Positions 51,733-60,676 of a DNA stretch of 62,437 bases are shown here, in pieces (position 1 is the first letter of the stretch; the number at the start of each line of letters is the position of its first letter). The stretch comes from Nitrospinae bacterium CG11_big_fil_rev_8_21_14_0_20_45_15 (GTDB lineage: Bacteria > Nitrospinota > Nitrospinia > Nitrospinales > VA-1), in contig PCWG01000033.1 in NCBI GenBank assembly GCA_002787235.1, positions 1 to 62,437 of the forward strand, written 5' to 3'. A model generated the notes under the pieces. That model was not told the origin of the DNA. It saw nothing but the letters and a program-made list of their open reading frames with translations, and searched no databases. The translations under genes were made by a program, and so were the position numbers.

Positions 51733-53105
51733 AGGTCCTCGGGAAGTTTTATGAAAGATTGAAAGGGTTGCAATTCGGCGCGAACGATTTCAATCAATTC
51801 TTTCAATCGTTCGCGAGTGCTTGCTTCGAATCGCAGTGTGAGCGCGGGTTGCGTGTTGGATGCGCGGACCAGAGCCCAGCCGTCTCCAAAGTTTACACGC
51901 ACTCCGTCAATATCGATCACCTCATAGCGTTTGCGAAAATTTTCCGTCAACTCCCGAACGATGTCGAACTTCTTTTCATCCGCGCAGTCGATGCGTAATT
52001 CGGGAGTGGTAGCGGTTTTGGGAAGGTCGGCGAGCAGTTCTGACAACGAGCAGTTGGCATTCGCGACGATTTCCAGTACGCGGCAGGCGGCATAGGTGGC
52101 GTCATCAAATCCATAATAACGATCCGAAAAACAGACATGACCGCTCATTTCACCCGCGAGCAGAGCGTTTGTTTCGCGCATTTTATTTTTGATGAGTGAA
52201 TGCCCGGCGGCAGACATGATGGCTTTGCCACCGCGTTTCTCAATGTCCAAGAACAGGTTTTGGGAACACTTCACTTCGCCGACAATGGTTGCTCCGGGAT
52301 GGGTGCGCAGAATGTCACGGGCAAATAGTGTCATGAGTTGATCGCCCCATACGATGTCACCTTTTTCATTCACAACACCGATGCGGTCCGCGTCTCCATC
52401 GAATCCGATACCGAGTTCGGCTTTTTCTTTTTTCACCAGCGCGATCAAGTCCTGCAGGTTTGCTTCGACAGTCGGGTCGGGGTGATGGTTGGGAAAATCG
52501 CCATCGGGCTCGCAATACAATTCGATGGGTTCTTGGCCGCATTTTTGGAACAGGTCGAGTCCGACAAGCCCGAAGCAACCATTGCCACCATCGGCGACAA
52601 AACGAACCTTGCGCGGGATGTGAATGCCATCCGCAATTTTTTGCATGTAGGCCGAGCGAACGTCCCGGTCTTCTGCTTGGCCTTGTCCCGTTTCAAAATC
52701 TCCCGCTTCGATCAATCGCACTAATTTCTGGATTTGTTCTCCATACATACTGTGTTTGCCGAGGCTGATCTTCAGTCCGTTGAACTCTGGAGGATTGTGG
52801 CTTCCTGTGATCATGACGCCACCGTCGGGTTCCAGATGGTAGAGTGAAAAATAAGCGACGGGGGTCGGCACTTGACCGATGTCCCAAACGTTGCATCCGG
52901 TGGCGAGAAGCCCTTTTTGTACCGCATCACGGATTTGTGGGGAACTTTTTCTCATATCGCGTCCCAGCGTGACCGTTTTGCCGCCGTTTCTGCGGATAAC
53001 GGTTCCTATGGCGCGCCCGATCAATTCTACGGCGGGCGGGGTCAGGTCGTTTGCTACGATACCGCGGATGTCATATTCACGAAATATTCGGGGATTGATT
53101 TGCAT
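51726..53105 (-). CDS. Phosphomannomutase/phosphoglucomutase
   Basis: About 459 residues from the ATG at 53105. The phospho-serine loop is ITGSHNPPEFNG (Ser102); FREYDIRG and GFDGDADRIG complete the active site, and VRASNTQPALTLRFE is the sugar-phosphate site. AlgC-type enzymes interconvert 6- and 1-phosphates of mannose/glucose for GDP-mannose or UDP-glucose needed in surface glycans. The adjacent plus-strand glycosyl genes support that role. Confidence 0.92.
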   Translation of the reverse strand: MQINPRIFREYDIRGIVANDLTPPAVELIGRAIGTVIRRNGGKTVTLGRDMRKSSPQIRDAVQKGLLATGCNVWDIGQVPTPVAYFSLYHLEPDGGVMITGSHNPPEFNGLKISLGKHSMYGEQIQKLVRLIEAGDFETGQGQAEDRDVRSAYMQKIADGIHIPRKVRFVADGGNGCFGLVGLDLFQKCGQEPIELYCEPDGDFPNHHPDPTVEANLQDLIALVKKEKAELGIGFDGDADRIGVVNEKGDIVWGDQLMTLFARDILRTHPGATIVGEVKCSQNLFLDIEKRGGKAIMSAAGHSLIKNKMRETNALLAGEMSGHVCFSDRYYGFDDATYAACRVLEIVANANCSLSELLADLPKTATTPELRIDCADEKKFDIVRELTENFRKRYEVIDIDGVRVNFGDGWALVRASNTQPALTLRFEASTRERLKELIEIVRAELQPFQSFIKLPEDLC

Positions 53106-53278
53106 GGATTCTTTCAATCAAAAAAATATTAAATTCGACGCTAAGAATAAGGGATTCTCTCGATATTCGCAACTTGACATTAAAGAAAATGGAGTGCTTC
53201 TGCGTTTCAATGTATTTATGCTAGAATGGCGCAGGTTTTGACAATTCAACAATACTTCCTTGTATTTGATGGGCTTAC

Positions 53279-54949
53279 ATGTTCGATTCGCTTGCGTCTA
53301 AAAAATTCCCCTGGTTATTTACCGACGCATTTCTTTTATACCTCGTTTGCTTTCTTATGTTTGCCAAACGTTTGTGGCTGTTGGATTACCAGTTCAATCC
53401 TGAAGAAGGAAAAGAAATTCTTCAGGCTCTGGATATTTTGAATGGGAAAGTCATTTACCGCGATTTTTTTGCACAGTACGGACCGGCCGGTCCTTATTTC
53501 ACCGCACTGCTTTATAAATGGACGGGTGACGTCAACCTGATTTTGCCAAGACTCTCCGTGTCTGTATTGGCGACGTTCACCGCTTATTTTTCCTATCGCA
53601 CCGCGCGTTATTTTTTGAGTCCGGGTTGGGCTTTCTGGGCGGCCTTGATGTCCTGCTCCGGTCTGGCCAGTCGTGAAAGCACTTACGGTCACGCCTTCGC
53701 GTTTCTGGGAATGATCGGTTCCCTGTATTTTCTCTTATCCTACTTCAATAAAGAGCGCAGTGGCTGGAAGCTGATTGTTGCGGGATTTTTTGTGTTGCTC
53801 GCTTTAGTGTCGAAGCCGGTTGTTTTTGGAATCGGTGCCGTACTGGTGGGTGTTTTTTGTCTCGGTCTGGGATCGGCGATTTTCAGAGAAAACGATGATT
53901 TAAAATCCCGCCTGTGGTTATTCCTAACGCCTTGCATTCTGCCTTCTCTGGCAGTCTACGGGACTATGTTTGCTTTGACACCGTTGGAAACCTTTGCTTT
54001 TAGTTTTAATCCCTTGAACAGCGGAACCCAACCCACCGAAAGCTATTACCTAAAACCCCTGTTGCCGCCCATTCCCTATTTGCCGATTGGCAACTGGCTG
54101 GCGGATTTGAATTTTTATCTGGTGGATCCCCTGCGTTACTGGACCGTTGTATTGACATTTGCGGGCGGGGCAATTTTCTTACTGTATTCTCTTGTTTTCA
54201 GATGGAAACTCAAGACGGTCAACGTATCGCTTGTGATCTTACTGGTCTATTCACTTTTGATCGACGCAGAGACTTTGGTTTTGATCCGTCGGTCGGTCAC
54301 GCATTACGTCAATTTGCTTCCCAGTTATATTTTGCTGGCGATGTTATTTGCGAGTGTCTTCAAATTTCAGAAAATGCGCAAACCTGTGAACGTTTTGGCG
54401 ATTGGGTTTTGTGTTTTTTATTTTTTCTACCCGGTCGTGAAAATCGCATGGTATTACGGATTGCATGGCGAGCCGATGAAGCTGAAGTATGTCGAATCGA
54501 TTCAGGCGACTCCCTATCAGGCAGAGTCTTATCGTAATACGGTGCGCTACATTCGCCAGAATACCCCGGCGGATCGACCCATCTTTTTTGCCGGGTTTGG
54601 GAGTTTGATTCATCTGGCTTCAGAAAGGCCGATCCTGTTTCCAGAGCAGTATTCCATCTTCATGCGCACGACCCCTTTTCTCTATCACCAGAAAAGCGAA
54701 TTTTATTCTGCCCCGGTTCCACGACAAGTGGATCAGCTCATTGTGGATCGGATTCATTCCAGCAAACCGTCTCTTCTGTTGATCCCGGCTTCTTATATGG
54801 GGGAGAACCGTTTGCAGAATTCGGTTCTTATTCAACACATTGAGCAGGAATGGATTCGCAAGGATATTTTAAACGCGGGTGTATCGCGCGGCCCTTTTGA
54901 TTGGGAAGAATGGGAACTGGAAGCCTGGGTCCCGCGCACCATTTCCTAA
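53279..54949 (+). CDS. GT-C-type membrane glycosyltransferase
   Basis: 556 residues with about 10-12 helices, and a first periplasmic loop NPEEGKEILQALDILNGKVIYRDFFAQYG... that carries the acidic/Tyr residues of GT-C enzymes such as ArnT/PMT or PglB relatives. It should use a lipid-linked sugar in the periplasm. Acceptor unknown. It is the first gene of a plus-strand glycosylation run; the next gene begins 40 nt later. Confidence 0.75.
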   Translation: MFDSLASKKFPWLFTDAFLLYLVCFLMFAKRLWLLDYQFNPEEGKEILQALDILNGKVIYRDFFAQYGPAGPYFTALLYKWTGDVNLILPRLSVSVLATFTAYFSYRTARYFLSPGWAFWAALMSCSGLASRESTYGHAFAFLGMIGSLYFLLSYFNKERSGWKLIVAGFFVLLALVSKPVVFGIGAVLVGVFCLGLGSAIFRENDDLKSRLWLFLTPCILPSLAVYGTMFALTPLETFAFSFNPLNSGTQPTESYYLKPLLPPIPYLPIGNWLADLNFYLVDPLRYWTVVLTFAGGAIFLLYSLVFRWKLKTVNVSLVILLVYSLLIDAETLVLIRRSVTHYVNLLPSYILLAMLFASVFKFQKMRKPVNVLAIGFCVFYFFYPVVKIAWYYGLHGEPMKLKYVESIQATPYQAESYRNTVRYIRQNTPADRPIFFAGFGSLIHLASERPILFPEQYSIFMRTTPFLYHQKSEFYSAPVPRQVDQLIVDRIHSSKPSLLLIPASYMGENRLQNSVLIQHIEQEWIRKDILNAGVSRGPFDWEEWELEAWVPRTIS

Positions 54950-54988
54950 ACGGCTGGATAAAATGTTGAGGTTGGATCGAAGCAACTT

Positions 54989-57370
54989 ATGGAAACCCAC
55001 ATTATTTTCATTCTCATCCTGGGCGGACTCAGCATCCTCATCCGCAAGCCTTTTCTGGATTTCCCCATTGACGATGATTTTGCCGTCCACACCTACATTC
55101 CCCGTTTTGCAAAATGGGGATTGCGTTGGAAAAAGGACCTGGCACTGATCGGCATCCCCATTTGGAAAATGAAATGGCTGGATCGCGTATACGGTCAACC
55201 CGAAGGTGGTATACATCGTACCCGAAATTTGCAGACCGCATTTCACATCGCGGCAGTGTGGGCGGTTTACGGCACGGTGTGGAGTCTCACGGGGAATGTT
55301 TGGGCGGCTTTCGCTGGCGGTGGCCTGTATGCGTTTTATGGAACATCGCCCGATCTGGTCTCGGGTTCGTTCAATCACGAACAGTTCTATATTCCCTTCA
55401 TGCTTGCGGGCGGTGCGTTGGCTTGCTCGGGTGGCGCGATGGCGTTTGGGGCCGGGTTGTGTTTTGGAATCGCGACCTTTGGCAAGACTACGGTGGTTCT
55501 CTTCTCAGCCATTCTCACTCCCCTGATGCTCTATCAATACGGCTGGCTGGCGGGCGTTTTATTTTTAGCGGGCACTGCGTTGCCGATCCTCGTATCACAA
55601 TGGGTCGAACGCAGATCCGGTCACATGGACGAGCTTTCCCGCAAGCAACTGGGATGTCGTTATGCCACCACCATCCGTTCCACCCTCACAAAGTCGATTT
55701 ACTTCAGTCATGTCCCGGAAATCATTCTTTTGCTGAAGCGGACACTTCCGTTGTGGATCGCAGGCCTTCCGGGATTCATCCTGTTGATGATGGCAGAGTC
55801 GGGAATCCTTTTTGCGGGTCTGCTTCTTGCGACGGTGGGAATGATCATCGGACAGCGGGCTTTCTCGCGTTATCACTTTCTGCCTTCACTGGCCTGGTTG
55901 TGTGTGGGTTCGGGAGTGTTGATTCACTTTGCGACCTCCGGTTCTTTCAATAGTACTGTATTTTTTCTGGTGTTCTATGTAGGCATCGTTGCGTTCAATG
56001 TCAAGAGTTTGCTGTTTTTTTACACACGTCCCTGTGCCAAAGAAACACTGGCGCAATATGAAAAGTTTGACCAGTATATCTATGTTCCGTATTTGGCAAG
56101 GGTATTGAAACGCTGGCGTCGTCTGAACGGTCAGGATCGTGAGCGCATTTATGTGTGGGGGACTTTCAGCCAGTTTTACCATTATGCCGATGCACCCTCT
56201 TCAGATACCTATCTCCATTATTGCATTGGACCTTGGGATACCCCGTTTTTAGAGGTTTTCTACGATTCGTTCATCGGCGGATTGTTGCGTCACAAACCGC
56301 CATTGCTGGTGCGGGCCTTTCATGATCTGGACCCGGGCATTTTGGAGGAATTTACGGGTCTGCGTTATGAACGCGTAAAAACCGCCTTGTGCCGATTCCC
56401 CGTTTACCGTTTGACGTCCTTTCGTTCTCAGGAACGTGATCCGTTGCAACTTCCCTGGCAGGAGAAATTGTTCTGGATGGAACTCTTGACACAGGCGGGG
56501 CCGCATATTCCCGGTATTGACCGGTTTGATTTCAAACCCGAGCGAATGGTGGTAGCGTATAAAGAATGCCGAAAGTTGATGCGGCTCAATCCCGAAGATA
56601 TCGATGGGTTGATTTATTTCGGTGAGTTGTCGCATCATTTTAAAAAATTTTCAGACGCGGTCTCCGCTTTTACCAAAGTCATGAAGCGCGAGCCGAAACG
56701 GTGGTATCTGCGGATATTGCTTTCTGCATCCTTGATTGAACTGGATCGGTTTGACGAGGCCGAACGTCTTCTGAAGGAAGAATGGGAATTGTTTGCGGAT
56801 AAGCTCAGTCCCGAAAACGTGCTGGAATGGAAATTTCAGCAGGGACGTGTTGAACTGAAAAAAAATAATCTGGATGACGCGGGAAAATTATTTGAAGAAG
56901 TTCTGCAAAACAAAACTGAGAATATTGGTGTGTGGGAAAGCTGTCTGGAGGTTTTTTCAAGAAAAAAACAATCGGCGGACATGCACCGTTTGCTTGAGAA
57001 AACCGCCGCGATTGAAAACAGGCGTGATCGTGAGTGGTTTGTGACGAAAATAGGAGAATGTCTTGCCAGCTTATCCGACAAGCCCGACTACGAAACGCTG
57101 TCTGCACTCGTTAAAGACCACTCTGGAAACTGTATGCTGGACTATGCCATTGCCTCTGCATTAGGCCGAGCGGGCAAGACTGAAGAGGCTCGCAAAGGAT
57201 TTCAGGAAATCGTAGATTCTGCCGATAGTTATGATAACATCCGGGCGGCGTCATTGTTCCGTTTGGGTTTACTTGCTGACGGGGAAACACGACGTGATTT
57301 TTTTCTGCGCTGTTTGCAGATCGATCCCGAACACAGCGGGGCTCAAAAATTTCTTTCCGAATCAGAATGA
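54989..57370 (+). CDS. Membrane glycosyltransferase-like protein with C-terminal TPR region
   Basis: 793 residues. About 11 N-terminal helices (to about 360) begin with a DDDFAVHTYIPRF-type loop, like GT-C proteins. The C-terminal half (about 520-793) contains at least four TPR-like helical repeats: DAVSAFTKVMKREP, DEAERLLKEEWELF, DDAGKLFEEVLQNK, EEARKGFQEIVDSA. The fusion could hold a protein partner or acceptor. No relative with known function is recognised. Confidence 0.7.
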   Translation: METHIIFILILGGLSILIRKPFLDFPIDDDFAVHTYIPRFAKWGLRWKKDLALIGIPIWKMKWLDRVYGQPEGGIHRTRNLQTAFHIAAVWAVYGTVWSLTGNVWAAFAGGGLYAFYGTSPDLVSGSFNHEQFYIPFMLAGGALACSGGAMAFGAGLCFGIATFGKTTVVLFSAILTPLMLYQYGWLAGVLFLAGTALPILVSQWVERRSGHMDELSRKQLGCRYATTIRSTLTKSIYFSHVPEIILLLKRTLPLWIAGLPGFILLMMAESGILFAGLLLATVGMIIGQRAFSRYHFLPSLAWLCVGSGVLIHFATSGSFNSTVFFLVFYVGIVAFNVKSLLFFYTRPCAKETLAQYEKFDQYIYVPYLARVLKRWRRLNGQDRERIYVWGTFSQFYHYADAPSSDTYLHYCIGPWDTPFLEVFYDSFIGGLLRHKPPLLVRAFHDLDPGILEEFTGLRYERVKTALCRFPVYRLTSFRSQERDPLQLPWQEKLFWMELLTQAGPHIPGIDRFDFKPERMVVAYKECRKLMRLNPEDIDGLIYFGELSHHFKKFSDAVSAFTKVMKREPKRWYLRILLSASLIELDRFDEAERLLKEEWELFADKLSPENVLEWKFQQGRVELKKNNLDDAGKLFEEVLQNKTENIGVWESCLEVFSRKKQSADMHRLLEKTAAIENRRDREWFVTKIGECLASLSDKPDYETLSALVKDHSGNCMLDYAIASALGRAGKTEEARKGFQEIVDSADSYDNIRAASLFRLGLLADGETRRDFFLRCLQIDPEHSGAQKFLSESE

Positions 57371-57400
57371 TCCTCTTAAAACCATCAGATTGCATGAATA

Positions 57401-58366
57401 ATGATTGAATCCGTAGAAGAAAACCTCATACAGGCCAGTGTCGTTGTTCCCAATTGGAACGGCTTGAAATTCGTAGGCATGTGCCTCGATTCGCTTGCCA
57501 AAACAACTATGAAGGCGTTTGAAGTCATCGTCATCGACAATGGTTCCGTCGATGGATCGCGGGAGTTGATTGAGGAAAAATATCCCTGGGTGCGTTTGGT
57601 GAAGTTGCCTGAGAATATGGGGTTTGCCATCGCCTGCAACGAAGGCATCAAAGCCTCGCGCGGGGAATACATCTGCCTGCTCAACAACGATATTGAGGTG
57701 GAACCCGACTGGTTGGAAAAATTGGTCGTGGGTATGGAGCGACATCCAGAGTGCGGGATGGGTACCAGCAAGATGATGTTTCTCCATGATCGCGAGTCTT
57801 TTTACAACACTGGCGATTTGTTTCACGCCTGGTCTGCCGGTGGTGGAAGAGGGCAGGGAGAAAAAGATGTTGGACAATTCGATACGGAAGAATATGTATT
57901 CGGGGCCTGCGCGGGAGCCGGAATTTATCGAAAAAGTTTGTTCGAGACGGCGGGTGTTTTTGATGAGGATTTTTTTATTTTCGCGGAAGATGTGGACTTG
58001 AATATGCGCTGTCAATTACTGGGATTGCAATGCGTGTATTTGCCCGAGGCGAAGGTTTATCATATCGGTACGGCGACCGTGGGTCTGTACAGCGACCGCT
58101 ACGCCTACCTTTGCAAGCGCAACGATATTTTTGTTCTGATCAAGAATTATTCGTTACGCATGTATTTCAAATATTTTGTTTCCATCCTGCGACATCAGTT
58201 CCGCGACGTGACCTACTTCACCTATCGCGGGCAGGGCTGGATTTTGTTCAAGAGTAAAATCGATGCCCTCAAAATGTTGCTCCCCATGTTATACCGCCGA
58301 TGGAAAATACAATCCACGCGTACAATCCCCGACACAGAGATAGAAAGCCTGATAATAAAAGATTGA
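57401..58366 (+). CDS. Family 2 glycosyltransferase
   Basis: 321 residues with a GT-A fold: SVVVPNWNGLKFVGMCLDSL, VIDNGSVDGS, FAIACNEGIKASRGEYICLLNNDIEVEPDWL (acidic metal-binding triad, from about 73-105) and a C-terminal amphipathic helix region. Cytoplasmic enzyme that adds a sugar from a nucleotide donor to a lipid or glycan. It follows the two GT-C genes by 30 nt and precedes the two-domain methyltransferase. Confidence 0.9.
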   Translation: MIESVEENLIQASVVVPNWNGLKFVGMCLDSLAKTTMKAFEVIVIDNGSVDGSRELIEEKYPWVRLVKLPENMGFAIACNEGIKASRGEYICLLNNDIEVEPDWLEKLVVGMERHPECGMGTSKMMFLHDRESFYNTGDLFHAWSAGGGRGQGEKDVGQFDTEEYVFGACAGAGIYRKSLFETAGVFDEDFFIFAEDVDLNMRCQLLGLQCVYLPEAKVYHIGTATVGLYSDRYAYLCKRNDIFVLIKNYSLRMYFKYFVSILRHQFRDVTYFTYRGQGWILFKSKIDALKMLLPMLYRRWKIQSTRTIPDTEIESLIIKD

Positions 58367-58414
58367 GCGTCTGGCGGTATTATTGAAACCCTTTTTTGAT
58401 GAGGAAACAGGCTT

Positions 58415-59488
58415 GTGAATCTGAATAAACTCCTTTCGGCTCAACTTGGACTGCCCAAATACCTCAATGCGGCCTTAAAACGTTTGGGTGGCAATATAGC
58501 GATGGTTGGAACAAAAAATGCGGCGCATGTTCTTGTCAAAGCTATCAATGAAGGCGGCATTCTCTTCAAAGGTGTTTTTGAAAGAGCGCAGGATTATGTT
58601 CCAAACTCAGAATTTGACGGTTTCATCGTTCAACCTTTGAAGAACCTTTCAAAGCTTCAATCCTCTGACACTGTCATTATTGCTTCGAGTCAGGAGGCGG
58701 AAGGACTTTATGAAACCATCACTCAGATAGAAAAGATTTCAAAAGCGAAGGTCCTTCACTTCAAGAGTTTGATGGATGTGTACATGATTCATGACGAATT
58801 GAAAGATTTACTGCGATTTGATTTTTCAGAGTTTTTATTTTGGAAGAGTTTGTTTTTAGGGAAAAACTGGCAAGAACCCCCGCCCATCAGTTTCAAAAAT
58901 AAAGTTGTTTTGGAACTGGGACCGTATGAGGGAAATCAGAGTGTCATGCTGATGCGACAGAACCCTAAAAAAGTAATAGCAATAGAAGGAAGGCCCCTGA
59001 ATTTTGCAAAAACGTCTCTCATCAGCTCCCTCTACAAGTTCAAAAACTTTGAGCTGATTCTTGGGGACATGCATCTATTCCCGCAATTGATAAATGAAAA
59101 AATTGACATCATCTTTTGCGCGGGTGTTCTCTATCATTCCTCCAAACCCTGGTGGTTGCTTGAAAACTGTTTGAAGCATGCGGATACGGTGGTCCTTTGC
59201 GGTCATGTTTCTTCGGAGTTTTCTAAAAATGCTCTTGGATTCAAAAGCATGGATTTGGAGAGTGGAAGCTATGAATTTGAAATTCAGCCAGAATACGGTT
59301 GGGAAGATAATCGGTCGGGAATTTCAGGGACGAGCTTGTGGTTTAAAGAAGAAGATTTGGCCCGTTTTGCCAAATTTTATGGATTCAGTTTCAAACGATA
59401 TAATTCTCACGTCAATTCTACCGGGCGGTGGATTTCTTCCGTATTGAGAAAAACAAAAAAACGTCCAAGGTCTGGTGTACGCAAATAG
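58415..59488 (+). CDS. Two-domain SAM methyltransferase with Rossmann-like N-domain
   Basis: 357 residues, GTG start. The N-terminal part (to about 115; GGNIAMVGTKNAAHVLVKAI and DTVIIASSQEAEGLYETI) looks like the nucleotide-binding half found in C-methyltransferase/glycan enzymes. The methyltransferase core has VLELGPYEGNQSVML, AIEGRP and AGVLYHSSKPWWLLENCLK. A sugar-containing acceptor is suggested by its place at the end of the glycosyltransferase run. Basic C-terminal tail. Confidence 0.75.
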   Translation: MNLNKLLSAQLGLPKYLNAALKRLGGNIAMVGTKNAAHVLVKAINEGGILFKGVFERAQDYVPNSEFDGFIVQPLKNLSKLQSSDTVIIASSQEAEGLYETITQIEKISKAKVLHFKSLMDVYMIHDELKDLLRFDFSEFLFWKSLFLGKNWQEPPPISFKNKVVLELGPYEGNQSVMLMRQNPKKVIAIEGRPLNFAKTSLISSLYKFKNFELILGDMHLFPQLINEKIDIIFCAGVLYHSSKPWWLLENCLKHADTVVLCGHVSSEFSKNALGFKSMDLESGSYEFEIQPEYGWEDNRSGISGTSLWFKEEDLARFAKFYGFSFKRYNSHVNSTGRWISSVLRKTKKRPRSGVRK

Positions 59489-59630
59489 ATTCTAAAACTT
59501 TGTAATTATTGCTACTAAAGAAGTCTCCTTCCTCATTTTGTCTTCGTTCGCAGGGAGAGCAGGTCATTTTCTTGTGCTAATCTTCTCTCGAAAGAACTGA
59601 TATTTTTCTCCCGGTTTCTATGCGTGGTTT

Positions 59631-59639
59631 TGGTATAAT
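59631..59639 (+). promoter_or_regulatory. Extended -10 promoter of the STAS gene
   Basis: TGGTATAAT is a perfect extended -10 (TGN plus TATAAT). There is no clear -35. It lies about 57 nt before the STAS gene ATG, so the leader would be about 50 nt. Confidence 0.5.
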
Positions 59640-59695
59640 AGGAAAATTGGACTTTTTGAATCCGTCTCCGACATTAGAAATGTTAGTCTATAATT

Positions 59696-60073
59696 ATGGA
59701 AAAAATTCATAAAGAAATTCTTGGCTTGATGGGTAAGATCGACATCAACTGCAAAGATGTGGGTGATGTTATTGTCATAGAGCTTGCGGGGCAATTGGAT
59801 ATTTATAATTCTGGCGATCTCGCTCGTTTGATTGATGCTTATATCCTGAGAGGCTTCAAAAAATTTGTGGTCGATCTGGACCTGGTGACGTATTGGGACA
59901 GCTCGACTTTGAGTGTTTTTATCAATTGTTTGAAAAAACTGGAACAGGAGAAGGGAAAATTCGTATTGGCTTCTTTAAAAGGGGCTCCCCGTGAGGTTTT
60001 TGAAATGGCAAAGTTCCAGCAGGTTTTTCAGGTATTCGAATCCATCGACTCAGCTCTGGATGCTTTGGATTGA
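59696..60073 (+). CDS. STAS-domain protein (anti-sigma-factor-antagonist-like)
   Basis: 125 residues. The SpoIIAA-like fold is read from VIVIELAGQLDIYNSGDLARLI and the phosphorylation-loop WDSSTLSVFINCLKKL, with Asp68-Ser69-Ser70 at the site phosphorylated in SpoIIAA-type proteins. It should bind an anti-sigma kinase or a similar partner; none is adjacent, so its switch partner is unknown. A later ATG at 59729 is possible. Confidence 0.83.
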   Translation: MEKIHKEILGLMGKIDINCKDVGDVIVIELAGQLDIYNSGDLARLIDAYILRGFKKFVVDLDLVTYWDSSTLSVFINCLKKLEQEKGKFVLASLKGAPREVFEMAKFQQVFQVFESIDSALDALD

Positions 60074-60187
60074 AAGAAAATTCAGGGGATTCCAGATTGC
60101 ATTTATAAAGCGCGTATTTTTTAAGTTCTCAAAGTTATAGTACAATGAAGCCAGGTTGTTCATCCTTTTGAACAGGAGCATTCACTT

Positions 60188-60676
60188 GTGAAACGCATGA
60201 TCCTCGGTTTTATCATTTTGTTTGTTTTGGGCAATGCTATCCCTGTATTGGCACTTGACGAATGGCCAAATGACAATGTGATCGGAAACAGGGATGTGAT
60301 TCCCAAAGAGCCCGGCTGGAGGGCTCCGTCTTACAGAGGCTGGGAATTATTGAGTGTTCCTGGTTTGATTTCGACTTATTACGATCTTGATCTGGATGGG
60401 AAATTGGATTACATGGTCATTAGAAAAATAATGCGCAAAGTATATTCTGCTGAAACCACTATGGAACAGGCGATTGAAATCGCGCGTTTCGATAAATTAG
60501 CTGTTTACTTTTCGACGCCTCTGATTTATTTCACCAACAAAAACCCGTTATTTTTTTGCCTGGGTGTCGATTATCGCAAGAATTGCCAAGACATTTGGGT
60601 GGACATTGCTGAAGATGGTTTGAACGGCAACGAACAACGTTATTCACTCTCGACTCCCCAACCGCATGTTCGCTAA
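60188..60676 (+). CDS. Exported hypothetical protein overlapping the NxrC-like gene
   Basis: 162 residues with a signal peptide (ending about LALDEW) and no recognised family. It contains a YDLDLDGKLDYMVIRK segment, a possible EF-hand-like loop, and two cysteines in LFFCLGVDYRKNCQD. GTG start with AGGAG 10 nt ahead. Its last codons overlap the NxrC-like start by 11 nt, so synthesis is coupled; it may be an assembly factor or small subunit for that cytochrome (inference). Confidence 0.65.
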   Translation: MKRMILGFIILFVLGNAIPVLALDEWPNDNVIGNRDVIPKEPGWRAPSYRGWELLSVPGLISTYYDLDLDGKLDYMVIRKIMRKVYSAETTMEQAIEIARFDKLAVYFSTPLIYFTNKNPLFFCLGVDYRKNCQDIWVDIAEDGLNGNEQRYSLSTPQPHVR

